Below the pieces are notes generated by a model. It was not told the origin of the DNA, ran no database searches, and saw only the letters and a list, made by a program, of their open reading frames with translations. Made by a program: the position numbers and the translations under genes. From NCBI GenBank assembly GCA_942491105.1, contig CALNZX010000005.1, forward strand, positions 1-64,000: 64,000 nucleotides of DNA. The letters are read 5' to 3'. This document shows, in pieces, positions 35,326 through 43,838 of this stretch (position 1 is the stretch's first letter; each line of letters begins with the position of its first letter). Source of the stretch: JBBEAM01 sp942491105. GTDB taxonomy: Bacteria > Pseudomonadota > Alphaproteobacteria > Kiloniellales > DSM-21159.

Positions 35326-36081
35326 CTAGTTTTCCAGGGAAAAGTCGATGGTCGAGACCACGCGGACCTTCTTAAAGAGCTGCGCCGGCTCATAGATGCC
35401 CGGCGCGGTGTCGCGCGGCAGGATTTGGAAAATGCCTTGGTTGGCGACCCGGATGCCGCCGACCTCCGCGCCGGAGTCCGCGGCGAACTGCTCGGCGCCC
35501 TGGCGCGCGTTGGCGGTGGCTTCGGCGATCATCTCCGGCTTGATCGCGGTCAACTTGGTAAACAGGAAGCTCGGCCCGGTGGTCGGGCTGTAGTTGTTGG
35601 GGTCGTTGCCCAGCACCACGCCCTGGCTGACCAGGCGCCCGAGGCCGCCGCTCAGCTCCGCCACTCTGTCCACCTCGGTGGAGCGCAGCACGATGGTCTG
35701 GGAGGCGATGAAGCGCGGCCCGCTCAGCTGCCCGGAGTTGTAGACCTGGGCCTGGCGGTCGGTGACCCGCAGGTCCTGGGGTTCGATCTCCTCGGCGCCG
35801 AAGCCGGCGTCGGTCAGGAACGCGGTAATCAGACCGGCGTTGCGATCCAGATCGCGCTGAACCTCGACCAGGTCGTCGCCGCCGACGACGAAGGATAGCG
35901 GCCAGATCGCCAGGTCGGCCTTGACCTCGCGCTCGGAGATGCCCTTGACGGAGACATAGCGGTCGGCGGTGCCGTGGGCGCGCAGCCCCTCGGCGACGAA
36001 CCAGCCGGCAAGACCCATGCCGATGGCGAGCAGCAAGGCGGCGGGCAGGAAAACGCCGTAGCGGTCTTTGGTTTCAGGCAT
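35326..36081 (-). CDS. SIMPL-domain (DUF541) protein
   Basis: 251 residues with an N-terminal membrane anchor (FLPAALLLAIGMGLAGWFVA), then VSVKGISEREVKADLAIWPL, the standard SIMPL opening, and GVVLGNDPNNYSPTTGPSFL and ATANARQGAEQFAADSGAEV in the middle and end. Faces the periplasm. SIMPL proteins are widespread with poorly known function, related to signalling or oxidative stress in a few cases. Convergent with pheT (9 bp) and divergent from lepA. Confidence 0.88.
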   Translation of the reverse strand: MPETKDRYGVFLPAALLLAIGMGLAGWFVAEGLRAHGTADRYVSVKGISEREVKADLAIWPLSFVVGGDDLVEVQRDLDRNAGLITAFLTDAGFGAEEIEPQDLRVTDRQAQVYNSGQLSGPRFIASQTIVLRSTEVDRVAELSGGLGRLVSQGVVLGNDPNNYSPTTGPSFLFTKLTAIKPEMIAEATANARQGAEQFAADSGAEVGGIRVANQGIFQILPRDTAPGIYEPAQLFKKVRVVSTIDFSLEN

Positions 36082-36283
36082 CGTCTCGGTCCCCAGAAAT
36101 TTGCACCTTTGACGATCCTGCCCCGGATTCTAGGCAGGACTTGGGCAAAGAGGGGGCCAGGGTGAGGTCATCGCGGCCGAGGAAATGCGCGGCCGTTTAC
36201 AGCCGTTGCACCGGAGGCCCTGCGGCCCTATGTTCCGCCGCATAGCGACCGCCGCTCCGGCCAGACCTTTTAAAAAGTCCGAC

Positions 36284-38086
36284 ATGACCGATCTCAGCCA
36301 CATCCGCAACTTCGCGATCATCGCCCATATCGACCACGGCAAGTCGACCCTGGCCGACCGTTTGATTCAGACCTGCGGCGGGCTGACCACCCGCGAGATG
36401 AAGGAGCAGGTGCTCGATTCCATGGAGCTGGAGCGCGAGCGCGGCATCACCATCAAGGCGCAGACCGTGCGCCTGGACTACACCGCCGACAACGGCGAGA
36501 CCTATGAGCTGAACCTGATCGACACGCCGGGCCACGTCGACTTCTCCTACGAGGTCAGCCGTTCCCTGAAGGCCTGCGAGGGCTCGCTGCTGCTGGTCGA
36601 CGCCAGCCAGGGAGTCGAGGCGCAGACCCTGGCCAACGTCTACCTGGCGATCGAGCAGGATCACGAAATTCTGCCGGTGTTGAACAAGATCGACCTGCCG
36701 GCCGCCGAGCCGGAGCGGATCAAGGCGCAGATCGAGGAGGTCGTGGGTCTCGACACCTCCGAGGCGTTGTCGATCTCCGCCAAGACCGGCGCCGGCGTCA
36801 AGGAAGTCCTCGAGGCGCTGGTCCAGAAGCTGCCGCCGCCCAAGGGCGACGGCGCCGCGCCGCTGAAGGCGCTGCTGGTCGATTCCTGGTACGACAGCTA
36901 TCTCGGCGTGGTGGTGCTGGTGCGGGTGATCGACGGCCGCGTCAAGAAGGGCATGAAGATTCGCATGCTCGGCACCCGTGCCGTGCATGACGTCACCGAG
37001 GTCGGCATCTTCACGCCGATGAAGAAGAAGGTGAACGAGCTCGGCCCCGGCGAGATCGGCTACATCATCGCGGCGATCAAGGACATCGCCGATGCCAAGG
37101 TCGGCGATACCGTCACCGACGAGCGCAACCGTATCGAAACGCCCCTGTCGGGCTTCCATCCCTCGGTACCGGTGGTGTTCTGCGGCCTGTTTCCCGCCGA
37201 CGCGGCGGAATACGAGGAGCTGCGCGAGAGTCTCGGCCGCCTGGCCCTGAACGACTCTTCCTTCGCCTTCGAGCCGGAGGTGTCCCCGGCGTTGGGTTTC
37301 GGGTTCCGCTGCGGTTTCCTGGGCCTGCTGCACCTGGAGATCGTGCAGGAGCGTCTGGAGCGTGAGTTCAACCTCGACCTGGTCACCACGGCGCCCAGCG
37401 TGGTCTACCGCATCCATCTGCGCAACGGCGAGATCAAGGAGCTGCACAACCCCAGCGACATGCCGGATCCCACGCGCATCGAACTCATCGAGGAGCCCTG
37501 GATCAAGGCGACGATCCTGGTGCCCGACGATTTCCTTGGCCCGGTGCTCAAGCTCTGCGAGGAGCGGCGCGGCGTGCAGCAGGACCTGACCTACGCCGGA
37601 AATCGCGCCATGGTGGTTTATCACCTGCCGCTGAACGAGGTGGTTTTCGATTTCTACGACCGGCTGAAGTCGGTGACCCGGGGCTACGCGTCCTTCGACT
37701 ACCATCTCGAGGGTTACCAGGAAGGCGATCTGGTCAAGCTGTCGATCCTGGTCAATGCAGAGCCGGTCGACGCCCTGGCCCTGGTGGTGCATCGCAACCA
37801 GGCCGAAGCCCGGGGGCGGCAGCTCTGCGTCAAGCTCAAGGACCTGATTCCCCGGCAGATGTTCAAGATCGCCATTCAGGCGGCGATCGGCGGCAAGGTG
37901 ATCGCGCGCGAGACCGTCGGCGCGCTGCGCAAGGATGTCACGGCGAAATGCTATGGCGGCGACGTGACGCGCAAGCGCAAGCTGCTGGAGAAGCAGAAGG
38001 CCGGTAAGAAGCGGATGCGCCAGTTCGGCAATGTCGAGATTCCGCAGTCGGCCTTCCTGGCCGCGCTGAAGATGGAGCCTGACTGA
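36284..38086 (+). CDS. lepA: Elongation factor 4 (LepA) ribosome-associated GTPase
   Basis: 600 residues from ATG 36284 (MTDLSHIRNFAIIAHIDHGK), matching the family length. G1 AHIDHGKST at 14-22, G3 DTPGHVDFSYEV, G4 NKIDLP, domain II, an EF-G-like domain V and the LepA-specific C-terminal domain with KCYGGDVTRKRKLLEKQKAG and KRMRQFGNVEIPQSAF. EF4 acts on stalled or initiating ribosomes under ionic stress. Confidence 0.97.
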   Translation: MTDLSHIRNFAIIAHIDHGKSTLADRLIQTCGGLTTREMKEQVLDSMELERERGITIKAQTVRLDYTADNGETYELNLIDTPGHVDFSYEVSRSLKACEGSLLLVDASQGVEAQTLANVYLAIEQDHEILPVLNKIDLPAAEPERIKAQIEEVVGLDTSEALSISAKTGAGVKEVLEALVQKLPPPKGDGAAPLKALLVDSWYDSYLGVVVLVRVIDGRVKKGMKIRMLGTRAVHDVTEVGIFTPMKKKVNELGPGEIGYIIAAIKDIADAKVGDTVTDERNRIETPLSGFHPSVPVVFCGLFPADAAEYEELRESLGRLALNDSSFAFEPEVSPALGFGFRCGFLGLLHLEIVQERLEREFNLDLVTTAPSVVYRIHLRNGEIKELHNPSDMPDPTRIELIEEPWIKATILVPDDFLGPVLKLCEERRGVQQDLTYAGNRAMVVYHLPLNEVVFDFYDRLKSVTRGYASFDYHLEGYQEGDLVKLSILVNAEPVDALALVVHRNQAEARGRQLCVKLKDLIPRQMFKIAIQAAIGGKVIARETVGALRKDVTAKCYGGDVTRKRKLLEKQKAGKKRMRQFGNVEIPQSAFLAALKMEPD

Positions 38087-38104
38087 GCCGCTTGGCGGCG
38101 GCCC

Positions 38105-38419
38105 TTACTTCCGGGAAAACCAGCGGCTGCCGCGGCGGCGCACGAACAGCAAAATCACGGCGCCGATCACGCAAAGCAGCGGGGCGGCCGGCAGTTCGAG
38201 CGCCGGCTGAATGAAGTCCTGCCAGAGCGGGCGCCAGACATGACGCTCGATACCGGCCTGTGCCGCGTTGAGGCTGGAGGCGTTGATTTCGAACCAGTAC
38301 TGGCCCAGGGGCGTCAGGGTCATTTCCCCTTCGCGCAGGCTGGCAAGCAGATCGAGGCCCGCCGCGACCAAACCGGTCGCAAGCAATACCCAGCCGATTA
38401 GGCGGCCGAACAGGCGCAT
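38105..38419 (-). CDS. Small inner-membrane protein, function unknown
   Basis: 104 residues, two membrane segments: near the N-terminus (LIGWVLLATGLVAAGLDLLA) and the C-terminus (APLLCVIGAVILLFVRRRG). The loop between has YWFEINASSLNAAQAGIERH and two Trp (VWRPLWQDFIQPAL), a pattern seen in a group of conserved alphaproteobacterial membrane proteins of unknown role. Ends 18 bp from lepA, convergent. Confidence 0.7.
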   Translation of the reverse strand: MRLFGRLIGWVLLATGLVAAGLDLLASLREGEMTLTPLGQYWFEINASSLNAAQAGIERHVWRPLWQDFIQPALELPAAPLLCVIGAVILLFVRRRGSRWFSRK

Positions 38420-38573
38420 AATGCCGTCTCCTAGAATTTCATCCCCAAGCCCGCGACGAGCCTAGCAGATCGCGGACGGCTGCACCAAGGCTCACGGGCA
38501 GCGAAGACTTCGCGCGGAGCGTCGTTCCGCCGTTGCATCCCGGCTCCGCCTTGGCTAAGTTCCCGCCTCTTGC

Positions 38574-38664
38574 GGATGGGTGGCCGAGCGGTTGAAGGCG
38601 CACGCCTGGAACGCGTGTATAGGGTAACCCCCTATCGAGGGTTCGAATCCCTCCCCATCCGCCA
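38574..38664 (+). tRNA. tRNA-Ser(GGA)
   Basis: Class II tRNA with all arms visible. Acceptor GGATGGG pairs with CCCATCC; the D-arm includes GCCGAGCGGTTGAAGGC. The anticodon stem-loop is CACGC-CTGGAAC-GCGTG with anticodon GGA. A long variable arm (ATAGGG/CCCTAT) and the T-arm GAGGGTTCGAATCCCTC follow. Discriminator G is followed by an encoded CCA. It marks the point where the conserved block ends and the accessory region begins. Confidence 0.97.
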
Positions 38665-38948
38665 GCAGCTCACCGATATTCAGCAAAGATTGGAGTCCCT
38701 GCGCGCGGCGCCGGCAAACTCGGTTCAGCGCGCCTCGCTGGGCCGGTTTTCCACAGCGAAGCGGAGCGCACTCGATCTCCTGATGGAATCTGAAATTTCT
38801 GCCGGAACGCTCTGGCAGTATATGACCGGTATGACGCTCGCTTAGACCCTCGGCATAGCCGTGCCCTCCCGATCCGCCATGGCCGTCTTGCGCGTGCCCG
38901 CCGCGAACTCAATGGCGGGTCGAAGAACTACACAGACTCTGAGGAGGG
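38665..38948. other. Non-coding stretch after tRNA-Ser
   Basis: Together with the following promoter this makes a 359-bp gap between the tRNA and the IclR gene. The open frames crossing it are short, unrecognised and partly within the tRNA. I see no integrase remnant and no copy of the tRNA 3' end further right. Confidence 0.4.
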
Positions 38949-38977
38949 TTGACGAGTCTGATGTTTCTCAAGATAAT
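38949..38977 (+). promoter_or_regulatory. Sigma-70-type promoter for the IclR regulator
   Basis: TTGACG at 38949-38954, a 17-bp spacer and GATAAT at 38972-38977, each box matching consensus at 5 of 6. The start codon of the regulator is 47 bp beyond the -10 box. Confidence 0.65.
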
Positions 38978-38992
38978 ACTTTTTATCATAAT

Positions 38993-39011
38993 AGTTTCAA
39001 TAATTGAGACT
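38993..39011. promoter_or_regulatory. Near-perfect palindrome in the IclR leader, candidate operator
   Basis: AGTTTCAAT-A-ATTGAGACT: 9-bp arms with one mismatch around a single central base. It sits 16 bp downstream of the -10 box and 12 bp before the start codon. The position over the transcription start region suggests autorepression, common among IclR proteins. The binding protein is inferred, not shown. Confidence 0.5.
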
Positions 39012-39023
39012 TTCTGAGCCTAG

Positions 39024-39836
39024 ATGTCCCACGATACCCAGACCATATCCCGGGCCGCCGCCTTGCTGCGTGCTTTAGCCGATGCTGGGCAACCGCTTCG
39101 TCTGGTGGACTTGGTCAAAATCACAGGAATGCACAAGGCAACCGTGCACCGGCTGATGCGCGGTTTGATGACCGAAGGCTTGGTGCTGCAATCGGATAGC
39201 AGGCGCTACAGTCTGGGTCCGGAAGCCCTCATTATCGGTAACGCGGCCAGCAGCCAATTCGACTTGGTTCACATCGCCCAGCACGAGCTCAAGTCGATCG
39301 CGGAAGTGACCCAGGACGTCGCCTTGATGATGGTGAGGACCGGGCAGACGGCTGTATGCATGGCAAGGGAAGAAGGGACCTATCCCCTCAAACCGTCTAG
39401 CCTGCAGGTCGGGAGCCGGCGGCCTTTGGGCGTTGGTGCGGGAAGCCTCGCGATACTCTCGGCGCTGGATGATGAAACCGTAGATCTCATCCTAAGCCAG
39501 AGCGAAGAAGCCTTGGCGGAGTACCCTGGCTACTCGGTCTCCAAGATACTCGAAATGATCGAGGAAGCGCGGCGGACCGGCTACGCCTTTGTCGATGGCC
39601 TCATCATTCCCGAGATGATTGCCGTCGCCGCGCCGGTGTTCGATTCGCACGGTGCCCCCATCGCTTCGATCACCTGCTCCGCGATCAACTCGCGCTTGCG
39701 GGGAGAGCGGTTGGAGAGCGCTTGCCAACTGGTGCTTGCGGGCGCCGCCCGGCTCAGTAACCAGCCGCTTCATTTGAAATCAGAGATGCAGCAGGAGCGT
39801 GACGCGCAGCGTCAGGGCCAAGGGCGGGCTCCATAA
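39024..39836 (+). CDS. IclR-family transcriptional regulator
   Basis: 270 residues. N-terminal winged helix-turn-helix (AAALLRALADAGQPLRLVDL, KITGMHKATVHRLMRGLMTE), then the effector domain with SLQVGSRRPLGVGAGSLAIL and the C-terminal ITCSAINSRLRGERL. IclR proteins sense small carboxylates or aromatics and control catabolic operons. Its own leader has a good promoter and a palindrome. The PhyH oxygenase gene follows 60 bp later on the same strand and is a likely target. Confidence 0.92.
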   Translation: MSHDTQTISRAAALLRALADAGQPLRLVDLVKITGMHKATVHRLMRGLMTEGLVLQSDSRRYSLGPEALIIGNAASSQFDLVHIAQHELKSIAEVTQDVALMMVRTGQTAVCMAREEGTYPLKPSSLQVGSRRPLGVGAGSLAILSALDDETVDLILSQSEEALAEYPGYSVSKILEMIEEARRTGYAFVDGLIIPEMIAVAAPVFDSHGAPIASITCSAINSRLRGERLESACQLVLAGAARLSNQPLHLKSEMQQERDAQRQGQGRAP

Positions 39837-39896
39837 GTTTGCGGAAAGTTCTTGAGTGAAAACCCAGAATGACGAGATAGGAACGGAAAGCTTGAG

Positions 39897-40766
39897 ATGA
39901 ACAAATCGCCCACGAGGTCAATCACCGGGGAGGAAGTCGCCGCCTTTCATCGTGACGGCATCGTTTGCCTGAGGCAGATGTTCGATGGTGACTGGGTGGA
40001 ATATCTGCGCGCGGCGATCGAGAAGGATATCGCCAGCCCCGGCAAGCTCAAGCGCGACATCAACCGCGGCGGGGGCGGGGAGTTCTTTTCTGACACCTTC
40101 GTCTGGCAGAACATCGATGACTTCGAAGCCTTCGTTTTCGATAGCCCTTCAGGTGAAATCGCGGGAAAGCTCTTTGGCGCGAAGAAGGTCAACCTGCTCT
40201 TCGATCAGATACTGGTTAAGGAGCCGGGGACGACAACCGGAACTCTGTGGCATCACGACGCCACCTACTGGCCTATCGTCGGCCATCAGGTATGTACGCT
40301 GTGGCTGGCGCTCGACAAAGTGACCCTGGCCAACGGCGCGGTTGAGTACGTCAAGGGCTCGCATCTCTGGAACCATCGCTATCGGCCTGAAAGCTTCACG
40401 GGCGATACGGCGGCATACCAGCAAGACCTGCCCGAGGTTCCAGATATCGACACCATGCGAAACGAACTCGATATCGTCCACTTCGACTTGGAGCCGGGCG
40501 ATTGCACCGTCCACCACGGGCTGACCCTGCATGGGGCGCCTGGCAACTCCAGTTCCAATCAGCGGCGTAGGGCCTATGTGACCCGCTGGTGCGGTGACGA
40601 TATCGCCTACGATCCGCGGCCGAACATACAGAAGATGCTCTACGATCCGGATATCCCGGCCGGCGGAACTTTGGATTGCGAGCTGTTTCCCGTCGTCTGG
40701 ACGGAGCAGGGCATACCGCCCCGGCAGGACCCTGCGGCGAAGTCAGCAGCACAGTCTGCTAAGTGA
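39897..40766 (+). CDS. Phytanoyl-CoA dioxygenase (PhyH)-family Fe(II)/2-oxoglutarate oxygenase
   Basis: 289 residues. Likely iron ligands are His119 and Asp121 in LWHHDATYW and His212 in LHGAPGNSS, with Arg224/225 (QRRRAYVTRW) for 2-oxoglutarate. FHRDGIVCLRQMF at the start is typical of PhyH-like proteins. It would hydroxylate a small molecule or acyl group, with no clue to which. Follows the IclR gene and overlaps the 3' end of the convergent amidohydrolase by 8 bp. Confidence 0.85.
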   Translation: MNKSPTRSITGEEVAAFHRDGIVCLRQMFDGDWVEYLRAAIEKDIASPGKLKRDINRGGGGEFFSDTFVWQNIDDFEAFVFDSPSGEIAGKLFGAKKVNLLFDQILVKEPGTTTGTLWHHDATYWPIVGHQVCTLWLALDKVTLANGAVEYVKGSHLWNHRYRPESFTGDTAAYQQDLPEVPDIDTMRNELDIVHFDLEPGDCTVHHGLTLHGAPGNSSSNQRRRAYVTRWCGDDIAYDPRPNIQKMLYDPDIPAGGTLDCELFPVVWTEQGIPPRQDPAAKSAAQSAK

Positions 40767-41991
40767 TGAAGCGGCCATCCTTCATGACCCTGTCGATGCC
40801 GCTGGGGAAACCATCCTCTCCGGGGGCGTACAGACAGGAGAGGTCCTCCAGGGGATTAGCGTTGAGCACCAGCAGGTCGGCGCGCGCGCCCGGTGCAATC
40901 ACGCCAAGCTCGCCGCCGCGCATCATGAGTTCCGCATTGACCAGCGTGGCGCTCTGGATGATCTCGGCCGGGCTCATCACGCCAGAGCGAAGCGAAAATT
41001 CATGGGATTGCCGCCCATGAAATGGCCCTGTGACGTCGCTGCCGAAACCAATCGGAACGCCCGCCTCGCGGGCGATGTCAATCGCTTCGCGGCTGCGGTC
41101 GAGCAATTCCGTGCTGCGCTGAATTGTCTCCTGGGGATAGCTCTCCGCTTCGCCCGCCTCCTTATAGGAGCCGAAGACAGCCAGAGTGGGAACGAGGTAC
41201 GCGCCCTTGTCCGCCATCATCTTTGCCGTATTCGCCGAGATGTAGCAGCCGTGCTCGATGGTGCGGATCCCAGCGCGCACCGCGCGTTCAATCGCCAGGT
41301 CCGGAAACGCGTGGGCCATGACGTAAGTGCCGGCGATGTACGCCTCCTCCACAGCCGCGGTTAATTCTTCCATGGAAAACTGGGCATTGGTGATCGGATC
41401 GTGTGAAGAAAATGCGCCGCCGGATGCGAAGAGCTTTATCTGCGTTGCCCCCTTGCGTATCTCGTCGCGTATCGCGCGGCGTACCTCTGGGACGCCATCG
41501 ACGATGCGTCCCAGACTGCCGGCCAGTTGGCAGCAGTGGCATCCTAGAAAGGAATCCGTCAGCGCGCGCATGTCGGCATGCCCGCCGGTTTGCGTGATGG
41601 CCTTGCCGGAGAAATACAGTCTCGGCCCCAAGAAAAGACCGGTCTCCACCGCACGCGCCAAACCCCAGTCGGCGCCGCCGGCGTCTCGCACGGTGGTAAA
41701 GCCCCGGCGCAGCATATTTTCAAGAATAGGAATCGCCTTTGCCGTGATGAGAGACATCGGCCAGTTTTGGTTCTCGGAAAAGGTTTTAGCCAAACCAATA
41801 ACGTGGACATGGGCGTCTATTAGTCCGGGCATAACTATACGCCCTTCTAAATCTACAGTATGCGCGGAATCAATTTTTCCTATTTCGCTTCCGATGCTAT
41901 CGAAGCGATTTTCCTTAATAAGAATATCTCCCTCTTCTAGCAGGGAACAGTTTGAAACATCGAGTATTCTACAGTTCTTAAGAAGGAGCAT
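40759..41991 (-). CDS. Metal-dependent amidohydrolase (imidazolonepropionase/prolidase-like)
   Basis: 410 residues. All metal ligands of a binuclear amidohydrolase are present: H61 and H63 (LIDAHVHV), probable carboxylated Lys186 (ATQIKLFASGG), His227 (MAHAFPD), His247 (TIEHGCY) and Asp319 (GFGSDVTGP). This subgroup hydrolyses peptide-like or cyclic amide bonds. AGGA precedes the start. The first about 65 codons are strikingly AT-rich compared with the rest. Divergent from the TRAP binding-protein gene, so both may be controlled from 41992-42079. Confidence 0.88.
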   Translation of the reverse strand: MLLLKNCRILDVSNCSLLEEGDILIKENRFDSIGSEIGKIDSAHTVDLEGRIVMPGLIDAHVHVIGLAKTFSENQNWPMSLITAKAIPILENMLRRGFTTVRDAGGADWGLARAVETGLFLGPRLYFSGKAITQTGGHADMRALTDSFLGCHCCQLAGSLGRIVDGVPEVRRAIRDEIRKGATQIKLFASGGAFSSHDPITNAQFSMEELTAAVEEAYIAGTYVMAHAFPDLAIERAVRAGIRTIEHGCYISANTAKMMADKGAYLVPTLAVFGSYKEAGEAESYPQETIQRSTELLDRSREAIDIAREAGVPIGFGSDVTGPFHGRQSHEFSLRSGVMSPAEIIQSATLVNAELMMRGGELGVIAPGARADLLVLNANPLEDLSCLYAPGEDGFPSGIDRVMKDGRFIT

Positions 41992-42079
41992 TTTTTCCTA
42001 CACTGATCGATTCGCCTGTGCGGCATTGACGCACAAACAAAGTTAGACAGCAACCTTAATATAGGAAGGACAGGGGAAT

Positions 42080-43123
42080 ATGTACGCAATACCTAGTGCG
42101 AAGACTCTAATCGGCGCTTTAGCGGCTGTGGCGATTGTTGCGATAAGCAGCCCCGCGGACGCAAAGGTTACACTCAGATTAAATCACCAGCTTTCCGCTC
42201 AGACCCTGAGCTCGGAAGTCGATGCTTGGGCAGCCGAGCAGATCTTGGAGCGGACGAACGGAGAGGTCGAGATCAAGATCTTCTGGTCCGAGGGTCTGGG
42301 CAAGTCGTCCGAGAATCTCTCTCTCCTGAAGAACCAAGCCATCGATATGGCGGCGTTCTCGCCGGCCTATTTCCCGGCCCAGCTTCCGTTTCATACGGCG
42401 CCGAACTCACTTCCCATGGCGATCGATGGGCCCAAGCAGGCACAGGTACTCATGGATCGGCTCATCGATGAGGTGCCAGCTTACCGGGCTGAGCAGGAAG
42501 CTAACGGAATTCGCCTGATCTCGATGCACATCATCAATCCCTACATTCCGATTTCCAAAAAGCCGATACTGTCCGTCGGCGATATGTCCGGCTTGAAGAT
42601 TCGCACCTGGGGAAAGCACATGCCGCGTATGGCGGAAGCCGCCGACGCGACACCGGTGAGCATGTCGGTCCCGGAAATCTATGAGAATCTCTCGCGGGGT
42701 GTCATCGACGCCAGCCCCTTCGCAATCGACCTGATGGTGACCTACAAGCTTTATGAAGTCGCCAAGCATGTGAGCGATGTGACGCTGTGGTGCGGGCCGT
42801 CCTACGGTATTTGGATTAATGAAGATGCCTGGGCGAAGCTGACCTCTGAACAGCAGAACGTTATTCTCGAGGTCTACGAAGAGGCCAAGGCGCTCGACCT
42901 GGAGAAGGCCAACGCCGCAGCCTCTGAAGCGAGAGAGCAGCTGAGCGAGCTCGGCGTTGAGTTCCATGTCATGCCGGAAGAAGAAAAGCGTGCATGGAAG
43001 GAGGCGCTACCCGACTTCTTCGGCGAGTGGATTGCCGAAATGGAGGCTGCCGGCAAAGGTGAGGATGCCAAAAAGTCGGTTGAGATTTGGAACGAGGTTA
43101 TCTCCAACGTGGATCCCAGATAA
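42080..43123 (+). CDS. TRAP transporter periplasmic solute-binding protein (DctP)
   Basis: 347 residues. Signal peptide MYAIPSAKTLIGALAAVAIV with cleavage after ADA, then KVTLRLNHQLSAQTL. The DctP fold is seen in EVEIKIFWSEGLGKSSENL, DMSGLKIRTWGKHMPRM and VSMSVPEIYENLSRGVIDAS. TRAP binding proteins usually take carboxylates through a conserved Arg, here probably the one in LKIRTWGKH. RBS AGGGGA. A terminator-like hairpin follows, before the permease genes. Confidence 0.92.
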   Translation: MYAIPSAKTLIGALAAVAIVAISSPADAKVTLRLNHQLSAQTLSSEVDAWAAEQILERTNGEVEIKIFWSEGLGKSSENLSLLKNQAIDMAAFSPAYFPAQLPFHTAPNSLPMAIDGPKQAQVLMDRLIDEVPAYRAEQEANGIRLISMHIINPYIPISKKPILSVGDMSGLKIRTWGKHMPRMAEAADATPVSMSVPEIYENLSRGVIDASPFAIDLMVTYKLYEVAKHVSDVTLWCGPSYGIWINEDAWAKLTSEQQNVILEVYEEAKALDLEKANAAASEAREQLSELGVEFHVMPEEEKRAWKEALPDFFGEWIAEMEAAGKGEDAKKSVEIWNEVISNVDPR

Positions 43124-43139
43124 ATCCTGGGCTTGGCGC

Positions 43140-43171
43140 CCCGCGCAGGTGAAACTCAACGCCTGCGCGGG
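43140..43171 (+). terminator. Hairpin with T-rich tail between the TRAP binding protein and permease genes
   Basis: CCCGCGCAGG at 43140-43149 pairs perfectly with CCTGCGCGGG at 43162-43171, loop 12 bases, followed by ATGCCTTGTTTTCACCC and then more T. It lies 17 bp after the binding-protein stop. A partial terminator here would give more binding protein than permease, as commonly needed for TRAP systems. Confidence 0.6.
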
Positions 43172-43291
43172 ATGCCTTGTTTTCACCCATTTTTCTTTTG
43201 CTGTCTTTATCCGGCCAGGTCGTAGAGATCCGGTATGAAAGACAGCGTAGCGCCGACGATTCTTTTCCACCGAACTTCGGAATAAGCCCAT

Positions 43292-43795
43292 ATGGACATC
43301 TGTAATCGCGTGGGGCGTCTCATCGATAAGCTGAATATGCTTGGCGCCATTATCGCCGGGGCAGGGCTAGCGGCGATGATGTTCATCGGGGCCGCGGACG
43401 TTGTCGGAACCTCGTTACTCGGCATGCCGGTTCCCGGCGCCTACGAATTGACGGAAACCATTATGGTCGGTTCCGTCTTCTTGGCTCTAGCTCTGGCCCA
43501 GGCACAGTCAACGCATATCCGGGTCGACACCATCGTCAAGACCATGCCGGCCATGCCGCGACATATCTGCGAAACCCTCGCGCACATCTGCTCTTTTCTG
43601 TTTTACCTCGGCATCTGCTTGTTCGGCTGGGACGGCTTTCTGCAAAGCGTCGAGGAGGGCGGGGTATACCAGGGCCTCATCGGCCTGCCTGTCTGGCCTG
43701 GCCGGCTCGCCTTGGCTCTCGGCGCCAGCATGATAACGATACAAGCCGCGAGGGATGCATTGCGCGCCGCCGCTGCGACCCTCGGCAGGAGCTAG
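43292..43795 (+). CDS. TRAP transporter small permease subunit (DctQ)
   Basis: 167 residues with four membrane helices. DctQ hallmarks are visible in GAYELTETIMVGSVFLALAL, AQAQSTHIRVDTIV and GLIGLPVWPGRLALALGASM. It forms the membrane complex with the DctM protein encoded 43 bp downstream. Confidence 0.88.
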   Translation: MDICNRVGRLIDKLNMLGAIIAGAGLAAMMFIGAADVVGTSLLGMPVPGAYELTETIMVGSVFLALALAQAQSTHIRVDTIVKTMPAMPRHICETLAHICSFLFYLGICLFGWDGFLQSVEEGGVYQGLIGLPVWPGRLALALGASMITIQAARDALRAAAATLGRS

Positions 43796-43838
43796 CGATG
43801 CCCGGCCGGCCACTCCTTTCTCTGAAAAATGGATCGAC

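Noticed and set aside
38570..38845. Small open frame overlapping tRNA-Ser
   Set aside because: A third of it is the tRNA itself and the rest has no recognisable sequence or ribosome-binding site.
38665..39023. Integrase remnant or attachment-site repeat next to tRNA-Ser
   Set aside because: I looked for a recombinase-like peptide and for a second copy of the tRNA 3' end and found neither in the window.
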